A stretch of 64,000 bases of DNA, taken from Phragmites australis. Its lineage: Eukaryota > Streptophyta > Magnoliopsida > Poales > Poaceae. This document shows, in pieces, positions 22,545 to 34,300 of the stretch; position 1 is the first letter of the stretch; each line of letters begins with the position of its first letter. The stretch lies in the NCBI RefSeq assembly GCF_958298935.1, contig NC_084921.1, positions 44,735,001 through 44,799,000 of the forward strand, read 5' to 3'. The translations under genes were made by a program, and so were the position numbers. The notes beneath the pieces are model-generated. The model was not told the origin of the DNA, ran no database searches, and saw only the letters and a program-made list of their open reading frames with translations.

Positions 22545-22654
22545 AAAATTCCCGATCAGTTAAAATGACACCAGCCGCATCCATGGTAACAGACATACTC
22601 GACTATTAACATTCAGAATATTAAAGAAAATTAAAGAAAAAGGCTTGCAATAAT

Positions 22655-23078
22655 TGTTATGTTAGTTACTGTCATGCGTCGGTTAGCTTAGTTGGTTAGC
22701 TAGTCATTTAGGAGTATACTTCAGTCAGAAGTTTCGGTTGTCAGTTAGGCTGTTGAGCATTGGCCGGGGTAGTGCTGGTCATGCGCGTCAGGTGCGGCTC
22801 CGATCTGGCGTTCGTGGGATGGCACGAACATCATGCCGATTGATGCTCTGCAAGATCTCTTTGTTTTGCAAATAGATAGACGATAAGCTCAGAAACGCTG
22901 CAAGCAGTTCGGCAGCACAAAACAGCCGAGCCATCGTCCGGCAGCATAAATAGTCTCTGAACTCTGAACTTCTTCAGTTTTTGGAACTTTCAGTTCACTG
23001 TTCATCATCTTGCCGGATTTCGGTCAGACAGAAACGTGAGTGAGAGAGATGGAGCAGAGAGCTTAGCTGATTCCAACA
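22655..23078. mobile_element. Probable solo LTR inside the kinase gene
   Basis: A 424-bp unit starts TGTTATGTTAG and ends TTCCAACA, with TGTT/AACA inverted ends. It holds a TATA-like ATAAATAG near 22945. Flanking pentamers are ATAAT and AAATT, which do not match well, so the TSD is not confirmed. It lies in what would be the first intron of the kinase gene. It could instead be an intronic sequence with chance ends. Confidence 0.4.
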
Positions 23079-23249
23079 AAATTCCTTGCATCATATCCTA
23101 ATTCGTATGCATGCCATGAAATCTTTTCCACAAGATCGAAAATGCAAAACACCGTTGGTTGAGGTTGACAATGTAAGAAGCATTAACTCGGAGAAAAATA
23201 GCAGCCGGGAAACGGTGGGGGGTCGGAGATGTGCGTACGTACGTACCAA

Positions 23250-23334
23250 CATAGTGCGCCAACGTCTGGGTCTTGTGGACGCGGCCGCCGCCGGACACCA
23301 GCAGCAGCAGCACCACCCTTGCGCTGTCCTTCAT
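23250..23334 (-). other. Possible first exon of the NADKc-like gene
   Basis: On the minus strand an ATG at 23334 opens MKDSARVVLLLLVSGGGRVH and runs to a GGTACGTACG donor near 23252. Position, strand and hydrophobic start fit a first exon of the kinase gene upstream. I do not recognise the residues as conserved, so this is a guess. Confidence 0.3.
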
Positions 23335-23566
23335 AGTCCTTCGTCCCTTCCCCCGGCCGTCCGTCGATCGGCGTCAAACGGCTGAAGCGATCGGGCAGAA
23401 CTGCGCGTAAGACGAGCCCATCGATCTATCGCCTGCAGGAACTTTTACGCGGCAACATTGCTTGCGAGGCCGCCTCGGGGGAAATGGTGAGATGCAAGCC
23501 TGAGGCCAGAATCGAAAGAGATGAGAGAGGAGAGACGGAGCGAGGGATCCAAACGGTGCGGAGGTG
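23335..23566. other. Former upstream region of the kinase gene
   Basis: GC-rich, with no gene seen. It ends at the copia insertion site (GGAAC, 23567-23571). The same region resumes at 29943. Confidence 0.4.
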
Positions 23567-23571
23567 GGAAC

Positions 23572-23809
23572 TGATAGGAAACCTAGCAGGTTACGTATTG
23601 AAGTGGGTCCGTCTCAAATCCTAGTAGAATTGGAGTCCAACTCTTAGGAGTTTTTGGTTCTTTATATACGGGGGAAGACCCCTCATTGTAATACACAGAA
23701 AACAGATGAATAAAGAATAGACAGCTTTTTCCCTACGCTTGTTTCTTCTTTTGCAATTGTTCTCTTGAGGGATTGCTGGACTACACCCGCTAGCAATGGT
23801 TTCTCAACA
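23572..23809 (+). repeat. 5' LTR of the copia element
   Basis: 238 bp, ending TTTCTCAACA. It contains CTTTATATACGGGG, a TATA-like box at about 23660, and AATAAAGAATAG, a poly(A)-signal-like motif at about 23710. The start is TGATAGG where the 3' LTR has TGTTAGG. Confidence 0.9.
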
Positions 23810-24985
23810 CGTTATCAGCACGAAGCTCTGCCGGAGATCAAGCTAGCGGAACGAATCTGCCTACGACCGATCTGCATTGCATCGACATCGTCGTCAAGCG
23901 GGCAGGTCTTTGGCCTAGCCTATATGCCCTACGCGGCATGAATCATTCGCAAGGATGAAAAGTACGATCTACTTAGTACGTATACTCGTTGCTGCTGTTT
24001 ACTTGCGTCAAAATAGATCTTAATCGCATGAACAGTTGTAAATTCGTACGAACAGTAGCGAGTACCATATGAATCGTCGCTGTGTAGAATCGAATTATGA
24101 TCTGTAACTAGCACGATGAACAACAACAAAGCGAGTTGGATCTGTACAGCATCCCAGCGTGAACAGTAACATTACGTGAATTGGTGGGGCCTGCAGCTGC
24201 TGACCACCATGCTGCTGACCGGCAAACCGGCGGTTTTCCCCCTGCAAGAAACCGCGGTGGCTCGAAGGCCATCGCCACGCATCGAAAAAAGGGGGAAAAC
24301 GGCGCTGCCCGAAGTGGCACCACCGCCGCTGCGCCGGCCGACTGCAACCACCGCTTGTCGTGCGCCCGAAGCCGGCCCGTCTGACCTCCGCTCGAAGCAG
24401 CGCGCCGCTGTAGCCCGTCGGTCAACCGCGCCGCCACCGCTCCCGCACGAGCGCTGCCCGACTGAGTGGCGGCTAGGGTTTGGAAACCCTAGCCACCCCC
24501 ATATATAGAGCAGGCGAGTGGGCAATTGGGCCGGCCTGGCCCAAAGGATAAGCAGGCCAGCCCAATAAGATGAAAAAACAGAAAAAAAAAGGAAGGGCGA
24601 AAAAAGAAAAAAATTAGAAATTTTGCATTCAGGCCCCTGGTTGTTCTGAAAATTATCCAGAGACTTTGATTTTGCAAATTAGACCCTATGGTTTCTGAAA
24701 ATTACGCAAATTTTGGAATTTTGCGTATAAACCCTTGGTCTTTATGGAGAATCCTGAAATATTTTTTCCTACATGAAAGTATCTCTAGAATTTGAATTTT
24801 GCATTTATTTTTGCAATTATGCAGTATTTATTTCTATGTTATTTTTGCATTTAAATTGCCTAAAATGCATTTAAATTCAGTAAAATTCACATAATAGCAT
24901 AGAAAATATCAGAAAATTGCAGCAATCCAATTTAGCAACATGAAGCAACTTTACTGGTAGTAATACTTGCATCATCAAAATATAA
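23810..24985 (+). other. Copia leader between 5' LTR and gag
   Basis: Long noncoding leader of about 1.2 kb: a GC-rich part (24170-24520) followed by AT-rich DNA. Open frames on both strands in the GC-rich part (such as 24176-24508) are proline/arginine-rich with no recognised domain. I see no gene. Confidence 0.5.
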
Positions 24986-26060
24986 AGATGGCTGGCATCA
25001 CGAACAAAGGAGTTCGCTGAGCTGAGTGCAGACGGCCGCAACTATTTCACTTGGGTGTTGGATGTTCGGATTGTACTTGGAGCGATAAAAGCTCTGCATT
25101 GCCATTGGCCTAGGAACAAGTAGTGCAATGGTTTCCACGGAGGATGAGAATGATCAGGCACTTCATTTTCTCCGCCATCATCTCTCTCCCACTTTGAAGG
25201 ATGAGTACATGGCAATGACCAGCGCTAAAGCACTATGGGACGCACTGCAGGAGCGTTTTGAGCGTCTTAAGTACACCATCAAGCCTCTAGCAGAGCAAGA
25301 ATGGGTTCGGCTCCGTTTCTGTGACTTTAAGCATGTCAGAGAGTACAACTCCGCGCTGCACCGTATATGCACACTACTGTGTCTCTGTGGGAAAGAGATC
25401 ACAGAAGAGGAGAAAATTAAGAAGACTCTCTCCACTTTCCACCCGAATGCAGCAAAATCCGCACGCAATCACCGTCAATCAAATTACAAGAAGTATTCTT
25501 AATTGATTGATGTGTTGCAACTCCATGAAGTTCATGATGAAGTCATAAATAAGAACTTCTTATCCCAGCCGCAAGGGAAGAGCAGTGGTCTAGAAGTCAA
25601 TCACAGCTCTTTCAAAGCGCGCAAGATCCGCAATAAGAAGCGGGAAAAGGGAGGAAAGAAAGTGGTGACAGGCAAAGTTAAGCCTAGTGATGTAATGGCA
25701 AGACAAAGAAAGAAGTCAAGCCTTATAGTGAGCGGAACCAGACATGCTATAAGTGCGGTGTTTAGGGCCATTGGTCCCGAATCTGCAAAGCATCAAAGCA
25801 TGTTGTGGAAGCATTCCGAAAGAAGAAGAAAGAGCAGCCAGAAGCACACCTCACCATTGCAGTGGGGATGGAAGTGGACAAGGTATCCGCAATAGAAAGG
25901 GAAGCATCTCACATGGAAGTTGATGATGCTCCCACACTGGCAGTAAAAGACCTCCTAATGAATGATGCAGAGGCCCCTTACTTTGCTCTACTCCATTGCC
26001 ATAGAAGATGCCATGAAGGATGAAGTAGAAAAGAAAGCCATTGAAAAGGAAGTGGCCGAA
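24986..26060 (+). pseudogene. Copia gag (UBN2-type) remnant
   Basis: It begins at MAGITNKGV near 24987, with a frame break, then ELSADGRNYFTWVLDVRIVL. From 25128 it reads HFLRHHLSPTLKDEYMAM, ALWDALQERFERL and LADQEW-like motifs of the UBN2 gag family. A zinc knuckle (CYKCG, then GHWSRIC, about 25745-25790) survives only if one stop is ignored. Further stops lie at 25501 and 25893. This would have been the nucleocapsid precursor that packages the RNA; it is dead now. Confidence 0.8.
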
Positions 26061-26208
26061 TATTTCGCAGACTCTATCTAGAATTAGAGTAATTAGCCAT
26101 TCAATTAGTTGCTGAATTTAGAAGGATTGAATGAATGAATGAAAGCTCAAGAAGAGCAAGTTTAGCTACAAACAATATTTTTCGGTATAGAATAAGTGTG
26201 ACGCCCGA

Positions 26209-28762
26209 ATGGAGGAAGTGTGTATTGTGGATAGTGGAACCACAAAAACAATCTTAAGAGAAAAGAAGTATTTCCATTCTATCAGAAATAGCTCTGGAAA
26301 AGTGATGACTGTCACTGGTAGTGATAAATGCATAGTTAGATCTGGAAGAGCCACAGTCATACTACCTATGGGTACTACTTTGCACATTGAAGAAGCATTG
26401 CTCTACCTTGAATCTACAAGGAATCTCTTATGTTTTAAAGACATTCGCGCTAACAGTTTCCATGTAGAAACTGGTGAAAAAGATGATAGGGAGTACCTAT
26501 ACATCACTAAGTGTGATAGTGAAGAAAGAATATTAGAAAAACTTCCCTTCATGAGCAGTGGCTTGTACTACACTCATATTAGGGCATCTGAAGTGTTCAC
26601 TACCTTAAAGACTGTATTCCGTAGTGCGGAATTATTCTCCCTATGGCATGATAGATTAGGCCACCCTGGTCTTAGAATGATGAGGAGCATAATTACTAAC
26701 TCACAAGGTCATGACATAAATGTGAAGAATTTTCCGAATCATGAAGATTTTGTATGCCCTGCATGTGCTACCGGGAAATTAATAGTGAGACCATATGTCT
26801 TGAAGGTACAGGATGAAATCCCTGCATTCCTGGACAGAATCCAGGGGATATCTGTGGTCCTATTCAGTCAATTTTTGGCCTGTTTTGGTACTTTATGGTG
26901 TTAATAGACGCGTCCTCAAAGTGGTCGCATGTATGTTTATTATCTACCCGTAACCACACCTTTGCAAAGTTGATCTCGCAAATCATACAAATCAGGAATA
27001 ATTTTTTGGATCATCGCGTGAAATCCATCAGAATAGAAAACGCTGGTGAATTTACTTCGAAAGCGTTCCATGATTATTGCACTGGTATGGGGATTAAAGT
27101 TGAACATTCTGTACCGCATGTCCACACCCAGAATAGACTAGCCGAAGCACTGATCAAGAGAATAAAGTTCATTGCTAGACCGTTGTTGCAGCACTGTAAT
27201 TTGCCTGCTATATGTTGGGGACACACAATCTTGCATGCAGTAGCCCTCATTAATTACAGACCCTCCTCCTACAACATCCATTCACCTATGCAACTAGTGC
27301 AAGGGGTGATCCCGAAGATTTCCCATTTACGCAAATTTGGATGTTTGGTTTATTTGCCAACACCGCCGCCACAGCGGACTGCTATGGGGCCTTTGCGGAA
27401 AGTTGGAATCTATGTCGGTTATGAGACTGCATCCATAATCCGATATTTAGAACCAGCAACTGGAAATCTACATACGGCCCGCTTCGCTGACTGCATTTTT
27501 GATGAAAATAATTTTTCGTCATTAGGGGGAGGAAATAAACCCTTAGATGAGAAATGCCGGGAAATTATATGGCAGGCTGAAGGAATTGCGGCACATGATC
27601 CTCGCACTAGTGAAGCAAATGATGAAGTACAGAAAATCATCGACTTACAGAAATTAGCAAACAATCTGCCTGATCATTTTTGTGATTTGAAGAGCGTGAC
27701 TAAGTCGCATGTGCCTGCACACAATGCACCGGAGAGGGTGGAAGTACCAAAAGAAGGTACCCCTCATCTTGTCCTAGGAGCTCCGAAAAATAATAAAAGG
27801 ACAAGAAATTCGGTTACTCAAGTCCCAAATAGCCGGAGATGTCTGGCGAAAGTGGGAAATGAGAGCTTACCACAGCCGATCACAAAAGTACCCCAAAGGA
27901 AAAAGAAGGGGAGCCAGTTGAGACCTGGCGATGGTATGGAACCTCAGAAAGTAGGCATACCAGATTTGAATCTTCCCACGCAGGAAGAAACCAGCGAAAA
28001 TGCGCGCGCTGAAATTGACGCTGGTAAACTAAAGGCCCTTGCCCCAAATCATGAAGAGCAAGATGAAGAAGCACTGAAAATGCAGCCCATGATGAAATAG
28101 CAATAAACTATGTGAATTCAGGGAAACCTGGAATAGAGCAACCACGATAGTTGACACATACTTCGCAAATAAAATTGCCACAGTCATAAATCATGACCCT
28201 GAGCCTGCATCGCTCGCTGAATGTAGAATGAGGTCAGATTGGGAAGACTGACAGAAGGCAATAACAGCTGAACTGTTATCCCTGAATAAAAGAGAGGTTT
28301 TCGGGCCAGTATGCCGCACACCTCCCCACATCAAACCAGACGGATTTAAGTGGGTTTTTTTGTTCGTAAGAGGAATGAAAGGAATGAAATTGTGAGATAC
28401 AAAAATACGACTAGTGGCACAAGGTTTCACTCAATCACCATGTGTTGATTATGAAGAAACCTATTCTCCGGTGATGGGCGGAATTACCTTTAGATATTTA
28501 ATCTCAGTGGCAGTCAACTTAGAGTTGAAAATGAAGTTGATGGATGTTGTGACCACATATCTTTATGAGAGCCTAGATTCGGACATTTATATGAAGGTAT
28601 CTGAAGGAATACCACTACCGAATCAGGATAGAGGAAATAGACACCTTTATAGCGTACAATTGAAGAAGTCGCTGTATGGGTTGAAACAGTCAGGTAGAAT
28701 ATGGTACAATCATTTGAGTGAATTTCTTAAAAAACGAGGCTACACAAATAGCATAGATTGTG
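26209..28762 (+). pseudogene. Copia pol: protease, integrase, 5' half of RT (broken)
   Basis: The protease motif VDSGTTKTIL is at about 26230. The GAG-pre-integrase finger (LFSLWHDRLGHPGLRMM ... CPACATGK) is at 26630-26780. The integrase core is at 26895-27530 in a shifted frame. Its second catalytic position reads IENAGE where copia integrases read LDNAGE, so an aspartate has become glutamate; the final glutamate (AEALIKR) remains. A variable linker (27540-28100) has a stop at 28098. RT begins at about 28290 (GFKWVF, QGFTQSPCVDYEETYSPV, LKKSLYGLKQSGR) and ends at about 28760. That is before the YVDD active-site motif, so RT and RNase H are missing. Confidence 0.88.
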
Positions 28763-29683
28763 ATGGAGCTGGAGTGCCCGATCTTTCGGTGAGAGGGATA
28801 ACTTCGATTTGTGGAGGAGGTGACTCTCGCGATCCGACTACGAACGAACAGGTCGTGGCGCCTTAGCAATCGCTGAACCAACTCCAAATGGTTATTGACC
28901 TTGCTGGTGGCAAGATCAACCTGAACACGAGGTTCTATTCCTGCAAGCAATCGAAGAACAAGCAAGAACAAGATGAAGACAAAACTGAATATCAATCGCT
29001 CACGAATTGGGGTTCACAATGGCTGTCCACAGGTGGCCGCTGAGCACAACTGCAGCACAGGACGTTTGCACAATGGCTAAACTTATCAAAGAAAACCCCC
29101 AGCAAAAGAGGGGGCGCAGCCCCTGGCTAAATAGGGGGAGGAGGCGTGAGGAAGGTAGGCGCCCAGCCTGCCCACAAGGCAGGGAATAGGCGCCCAAACA
29201 GCCACACGCCATCTCCTTGATCCCCTTTCCTGATTTAGGTGGCGCAGCACCTTCCTGGTTATTTCTTGACAAAACTAAAAACACATAGGTGGCCAGCACC
29301 TAGACATTATTCTGGGCAGGTTCATCATGAGCATAGATGGCGCATGCACTTAGGAAACTTCTGGTCCTTCATTCTTCAAAATCATCACGAAGTTTAATTC
29401 ACGTGCACGAGCTCGAGTGAGTGGTCCTGGTGGCGCCTGTGCTGGTTCAGTTGGAGTAGCCATTCCCGTGTCGGGGTTGATGTCCTCATCATCCTCCCCT
29501 TATTGAATCGAAGTCGTCCTCGACGACAGCTCCTCATCGTCGCCCGCATATAGTTTCAAATCTGCAACATTAAAACTAGAGGAAACACCATATTCTGCAG
29601 GCAGGTCAAGTATATAAGCATTATCATTAATTTTCTTTAACACCTTGAAGGGACCAGCAGCACGTGGCATTATCATTAATTTT
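28763..29683 (-). mobile_element. Inverted Ty3/gypsy 3' fragment captured in the copia element
   Basis: Read on the minus strand from 29670: MPRAAGPFKVLKKINDNAYI, DLPAEYGVSSSFNVADL and a tail with GPLTRARARELN. This is the integrase C-terminus and end of pol of a Ty3/gypsy element. A noncoding segment follows that may be its 3' UTR and LTR (to about 28763). The 17-mer GCATTATCATTAATTTT occurs twice, at 29618-29634 and 29667-29683, the second at the junction with copia 3' sequence. The piece replaces the end of copia RT and all of RNase H. No gypsy TSD was found, so a simple insertion is less likely than recombination or template switching. Confidence 0.75.
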
Positions 29684-29703
29684 CCCCAATTGTAAAAGGG
29701 GAG

Positions 29704-29942
29704 TGTTAGGAAACCTAGTAGGTTAGGTATTGAAGTGGACCCATCTCAAATCCTAGTATGAGTGGAGTCCAACTCTTAGGGGTTTTTGATTCTTTATACA
29801 TGGGGGGAGACCCCTCATTGTAACACACAGAAAACAGATGAATAAAAAAATAGATAGCTTTTCCCCTACACTTGTTTCTCCTTTTACAATTGTTCTCTTT
29901 AGGGATTGCTGAACTATATCTGGTAGCAGCGGTTCCTCAACA
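29704..29942 (+). repeat. 3' LTR of the copia element
   Basis: 239 bp, TGTTAGGAAACC to TCCTCAACA, preceded by the polypurine tract TAAAAGGGGAG. Relative to the 5' LTR it has many substitutions and small indels. Confidence 0.9.
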
Positions 29943-29947
29943 GGAAC

Positions 29948-30481
29948 GAGTGCATGCATGGGCCGGCCGGTAGGGAAGTGAAACTCAGCTATACGGTGCG
30001 TTCGTTTTCTTTTTTCTTTTCTTTTTTTGGATCGTTCGCGTATCGGCGGTCTAACGAGATCGAGCGACGGTTATTACATGTCTACTTGTCGAGAACTCGG
30101 GCATGCATGTCTACAGGTCGAGGATAAATCGTACGAGGCAGCTCACTCGTGTGATCCACATGCTCGAATCCGACGGCCAAGGGCCTCCACGGGACGGGAG
30201 GACAAGACGCAAGTGGCAATCAGAAGGCGCAGGAGCCAAGAGACGCGCGCGATACTCGTGTTCAGCTTCAGCTCACCTGAACATACACCACTGTGCAAAG
30301 CTATCAGGCGCCCGCCGCAAGGATCTAGCCACTACTCGCATCACAGACTACAATGGGCGCCAACAGCAAATATAGTCTTCGAATGGCTTTCGAGTTTCGA
30401 GAGAAACAGAAAATTACCGGCCCTCGCTACCACTACAATTCAGCTTTCACTTGGAGCACTTCACATGCACGGTCCATGTGG
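29948..30481. other. Unique-looking intergenic DNA, no gene seen
   Basis: Mixed-composition sequence between the copia element and the MULE. A pyrimidine tract lies at 30006-30028. Frames such as 30027-30527 show no recognised domain and run into the MULE end. Probably the old upstream DNA of the kinase gene. Confidence 0.4.
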
Positions 30482-30490
30482 CAAGACGTG

Positions 30491-31274
30491 GAATTTTTTT
30501 TTAGCCTTTTTTAAATTAATATTTTAATAATAGCCTGCCGGGACTTATATTTTCAGAAACTGGCCCCTTTGTCGCGCCAAAGACTTTGGCGTGACTCACC
30601 ACTCCGTCACGCCAAAGACTCTGGCGTGACTCCCGTGCCACGTCGGCGGGCGGTCCGGCCTGTGCCACGTGGCCGTGCCGACGTGGCAGCTCGAGTCGCG
30701 CCAGAAGGCGTGGCGCGACTGGAGTCACGCCAGACTCAATGGCGCGACAGAGGCGCATACAGGCGCTCGGCTGTCTCCCCTCGGTCACGCCAAGGGCTCT
30801 GGCGTGACTCCAGTCACGCCAAGCCCTTTGGCGTGACCGAGGGCTATACAGACCCGGCGCCGGCCCTTCTCCCACACGCAGCACACATTCTTCCTCAATC
30901 GGCCGCGAGCAAGAGAAGGGTTCCAACGCCGGCTCCCCCTCCCCCACCCCATTCTCTACGGATTTGAGCCCGTTTTGAAGAGGATTTGAAGGAAAAGAGA
31001 GCTACGAAGGTACCTCCTCCAATCCCCTCAATTTTTTCCCCTTAAATCGGTGTGCATTGCTAGGTTTTGCAATTTTAGGGTTCATAGTTTGATTTGATTG
31101 ATCTACGAAATTTCAACGTTTCAGCTTAGATTGGTGGTCATTAATCGTGCTATGTATGTGTAGGAACGCATTTGTATCGTGTAGATTTCGTTGCAAGCAA
31201 TCGGTTGACCGTAGGAAATTAAAATTCGTATATATATATGAAATGTATATGAGGAACACAAGTTTTTGTATTTG
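30491..31274 (+). repeat. 5' TIR of the MULE
   Basis: It pairs with 45190-45968. It contains a T-rich end, six 25-bp dyads (30571-30837), a TATA-like GGCTATACAGA at about 30841, a probable untranslated exon ending at a GAAG-GTACCTCC donor (about 31010), and AT-rich intron sequence. The TIR would supply promoter, leader and transposase-binding sites for the transposase gene. Confidence 0.9.
30571..30837. repeat. Array of six 25-bp dyads in the 5' TIR
   Basis: Copies lie at 30571, 30606, 30695, 30724, 30784 and 30813. Each is 25 bp: GTCRCGCCA, seven variable bases, TGGCGYGAC. Arms are near-perfect palindromes; the loops differ (AAGACTT, AAGACTC, GAAGGCG, GACTCAA, AGGGCTC, AGCCCTT). The exact 9-7-9 geometry in every copy indicates selection on the dyad, not simple tandem duplication. 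Possible roles are transposase binding, cruciform formation, or hairpin RNA when transcribed. Confidence 0.9.
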
Positions 31275-31397
31275 TATGCTTGCGGAGGATGTTATGCATT
31301 GTAGAGATGTAATGTAGTCGAATAGAAATGTTTAATGTGTAGGTTGTTAACGTGCTATAGCGATGATAAACGTGTAATTTTTGGATGGTTTGTGTAG

Positions 31398-34300
31398 ATG
31401 GAACGTATTGTCCGTGTTTTTTATGGTGGCACGGTTAGTTCAACTGGGGAGATCGATAAGATGCGAGAGGAAGTGTTGAAATTTGGGAGCGTTCCTTGCT
31501 TCGATGAAATAGTTGCTCGGGTTAGGGAAGTTTTGAAAGTTGATGCGGAAGGGAGTAATGTTACCGTTCGAGAAAAGTTGGATGCTGAAAGTGCATCTAG
31601 GCCCCCTAAGTGGGTTTTGGCTTATTGATGACAAAACGATTAAAGAACTAACATGCTTTGCGAGTATTGAACAGGTATAAGCATTAGTTGTGAAGGTAAA
31701 TGACGTTTGACGCCTGTCGAAACAATTGAAGAATCAACGAATGGTACAAGATAGGGTTTACATTTATTTTACTTTTGAAATTGAGTCTAGGATAGATTTT
31801 TTCCTAGATGGATGGATTTAATTGCTTGATTAGTGTCTCAATGCTCAAGAGATCCTTTAGAACCACCCAGTTGAGAGACACATTCACTCACGGACACGAA
31901 ACTCTTTCTGAAAAACTTCAGAGTCCGGAGTCTCCGAGATAGCCTCCGGCAGAGAGTCTCGGTTACGGTTTAATCTTTTCAAGAAAAAGGCTGGAGTCTC
32001 CGGTGTTCACCGGATACTCCGGTAAAATGTTTAGTGTGCAGTCGGAGTCTCCGAGGTAGACTCCAGCAGAGGCTCTCGGTTAGCATTTAATCTTTTTGAT
32101 AAAAAGAAGTAAAGACCGGAGTCTCCGGTGTTCACCGGATACTCCGGTACCTGGAGATGCCGGAGGATCCGGCTAGTCTCCGGACTTAGTCTGTTTTGGA
32201 AAATCTGTCAGGACCGGAGACTCTGGTGTTCACCGGAGACTCCGGTAATTAAACAGAACTGTAACGGCTAGTTCTGACACGTTCGTGACCGTTCTGACGC
32301 CGTTTTTGGAATTAGGACCGGAGACTCCGGTGTACACCGGATACTCCGGTAAGCTCTGACAAAAACAGTAACGGCTAGTCTGTGAGAGAGGGCTATAAAT
32401 GCCCCCTCTCTCCATAGCATTTAGAGCTTGCTGTGGCTGGTTTTCTTGAGACCTCTTGAGCACTTTAAGAGCATTCAAAGCCCCTCCAATCATCTCTAGA
32501 GCTAAATTTGCACAAATTTGAGAGTGTGTGTTTGGAGAGGGTTCAAGCCACTTGAGCATTGATTTCTTCATCGAGCATCTACTGCGATCATCTCCCTTGA
32601 AGCTTTGGGCTTCTAGAAGGAAAGGAGTCGCCCGAAGAGCACCCAAAACTTGTGGTGTGCCTCGGGAAGTTTGTAAGCATCTTCATATTGAGTAAGAATT
32701 TCTAGCTTGATCTTTGTGGTCGCTAGAAGAGGATAGGGTTGGAGAAGACCCGGCTCTTTGTGAGCTCCTCAACGGAGACGTAGGCACTTCTTTGTGAGGT
32801 GGCCGAACTCCGGGATATATTCTCGTGTTCTTATTTGCGAAACTTACTTTATCATGTGCATTTGGTAATTTGTCATTTAAATTGCTATAGTGTCAATCTT
32901 GCTAGTTTTAAGTGTTATTCTAGCTTTGTAATATCTACTTGACCTAGTGCAACTCTTAGAATCTAGCTGTGGTCTTTAGTTCAAATTTATTCTGAAAATT
33001 CCTGTCAGGCCGGAGACTCCGGACTAGACCGGATACTCCGGACCATACCGGAGTATCCGGACTTCACCGGAATATCCGGCAGTTTAATCCGCTGTTTTTA
33101 GTTTTAATTTTCAGAAAAGCCTATTCACCCCCCCTCTAGGCACTTTCAGATGCCGGCAGAGGTGGTAAGGCGCACTATATTGTTATGGAGGTGGCGTCAG
33201 AAAATGACTGGAAGCTGTATAAGGAATGTTTGAATGGTTCTCAAGTCTGTTGCGCGGAGTTGGTAGTTGATGTGGCTGTAGGCGGAAGCTCGATGCCTTT
33301 GGTTGATGGTGTACCGGGCATAACTAGCCAGGATGTTGAGCCTATTGAGCAATTGACTCAGGAACTTCCAGGTACTATCGTAGAGGGTGCCGGTACCACC
33401 ATACTCGCGGATAGTACAGTTGCAGAGTTACCCCGGGCATATGTTGAGGAGGCACATGCTGGTGGTTCAAATAAATTTGACCTAGCAGTTGTATGTAATG
33501 ATTTCTATGATGATTATTTTGAGGATGAGGAGGCTCAGGAAAATGCAGAGGAAACTGAAACATTTTCCTTCGACAGTGAGGATGATGTAGAAGATGATGA
33601 GGCAGAAGAAGTTGAACATGTTAGGCAACGACACGGTGGTGTTGAGGCGGGAGCAGAGGCGGGAGAGAATGAGGAGACGGCTTGGTGGGATGGAATTTAC
33701 ACGGAGCAGGAAGTAAGGACACTGAAGGCGGTACATGTGGATATGCCCGAGGTGCCTGGTTACGAGGATATTTCGTTGACGAAGAATGCTCTATGTGACA
33801 ATGGCTTAATGTCGATGGAGGAGGAACAAGACAGTGAGAAGGAGTTGATTAAGAAGGGGATGTTATTTGATAGTCTTGATGAGGTGAAGTTTTGGTTCAG
33901 GGACTACTCAGTTCGGCACCACCGGCCGTACGAAGTTGTTCATTCGAATGCGAAGGAGAGGTACACTGTGAAGTGCCAGAAAGGTTGTGGATGGGGTATA
34001 TGGGTCCGGCGTATCCCATGTGACAGCCAACGATGGAAGGTCACAAATGTAAAACAGCCTCACACTTGTAGGTCTGCAAGACCGGAACAAGTGCACTCCC
34101 AGTGCACAACAACTTATCTTGGTCGACGCATCGCCCCAATCGTTAGGGCGGACCCGGACACGACTGTGGCCTCTCTAATTGAGTCTATAGTTGGGTTCAC
34201 AAATTACCGGGTATTGTACAGGAAGGCATGGAGAGCCAAGCAACATGCCATGGCATTACTTTGGGGAGATTGGAAGGAGGCATACGCGAGGGTCCCTAGG

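Larger units (their letters stand above)
23572..29942 (+). mobile_element. Ty1/copia retrotransposon, degenerate and chimeric (6.4 kb)
   Basis: LTRs of about 238 bp (23572-23809 and 29704-29942) start TGATAGG or TGTTAGG and end CTCAACA. The 5-bp duplication GGAAC (23567-23571, 29943-29947) is perfect. The inside runs gag, protease, integrase and the first half of RT in copia order. Then, at about 28763, it switches to an inverted piece of a Ty3/gypsy element before the polypurine tract (AAAAGGGGAG) and 3' LTR. Many differences between the LTRs and many stops indicate an old insertion. Just after the 5' LTR is CGTTATCAGCACGA, a primer-site type seen in some plant copia elements that use an internal tRNA-Met segment (recollection, not checked). 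Confidence 0.93.

Noticed and set aside
30571..30837. CRISPR-like array
   Set aside because: Units are dyads with variable loops and irregular spacing, in eukaryotic DNA inside a transposon TIR. There are no unique spacers of fixed length and no cas genes.
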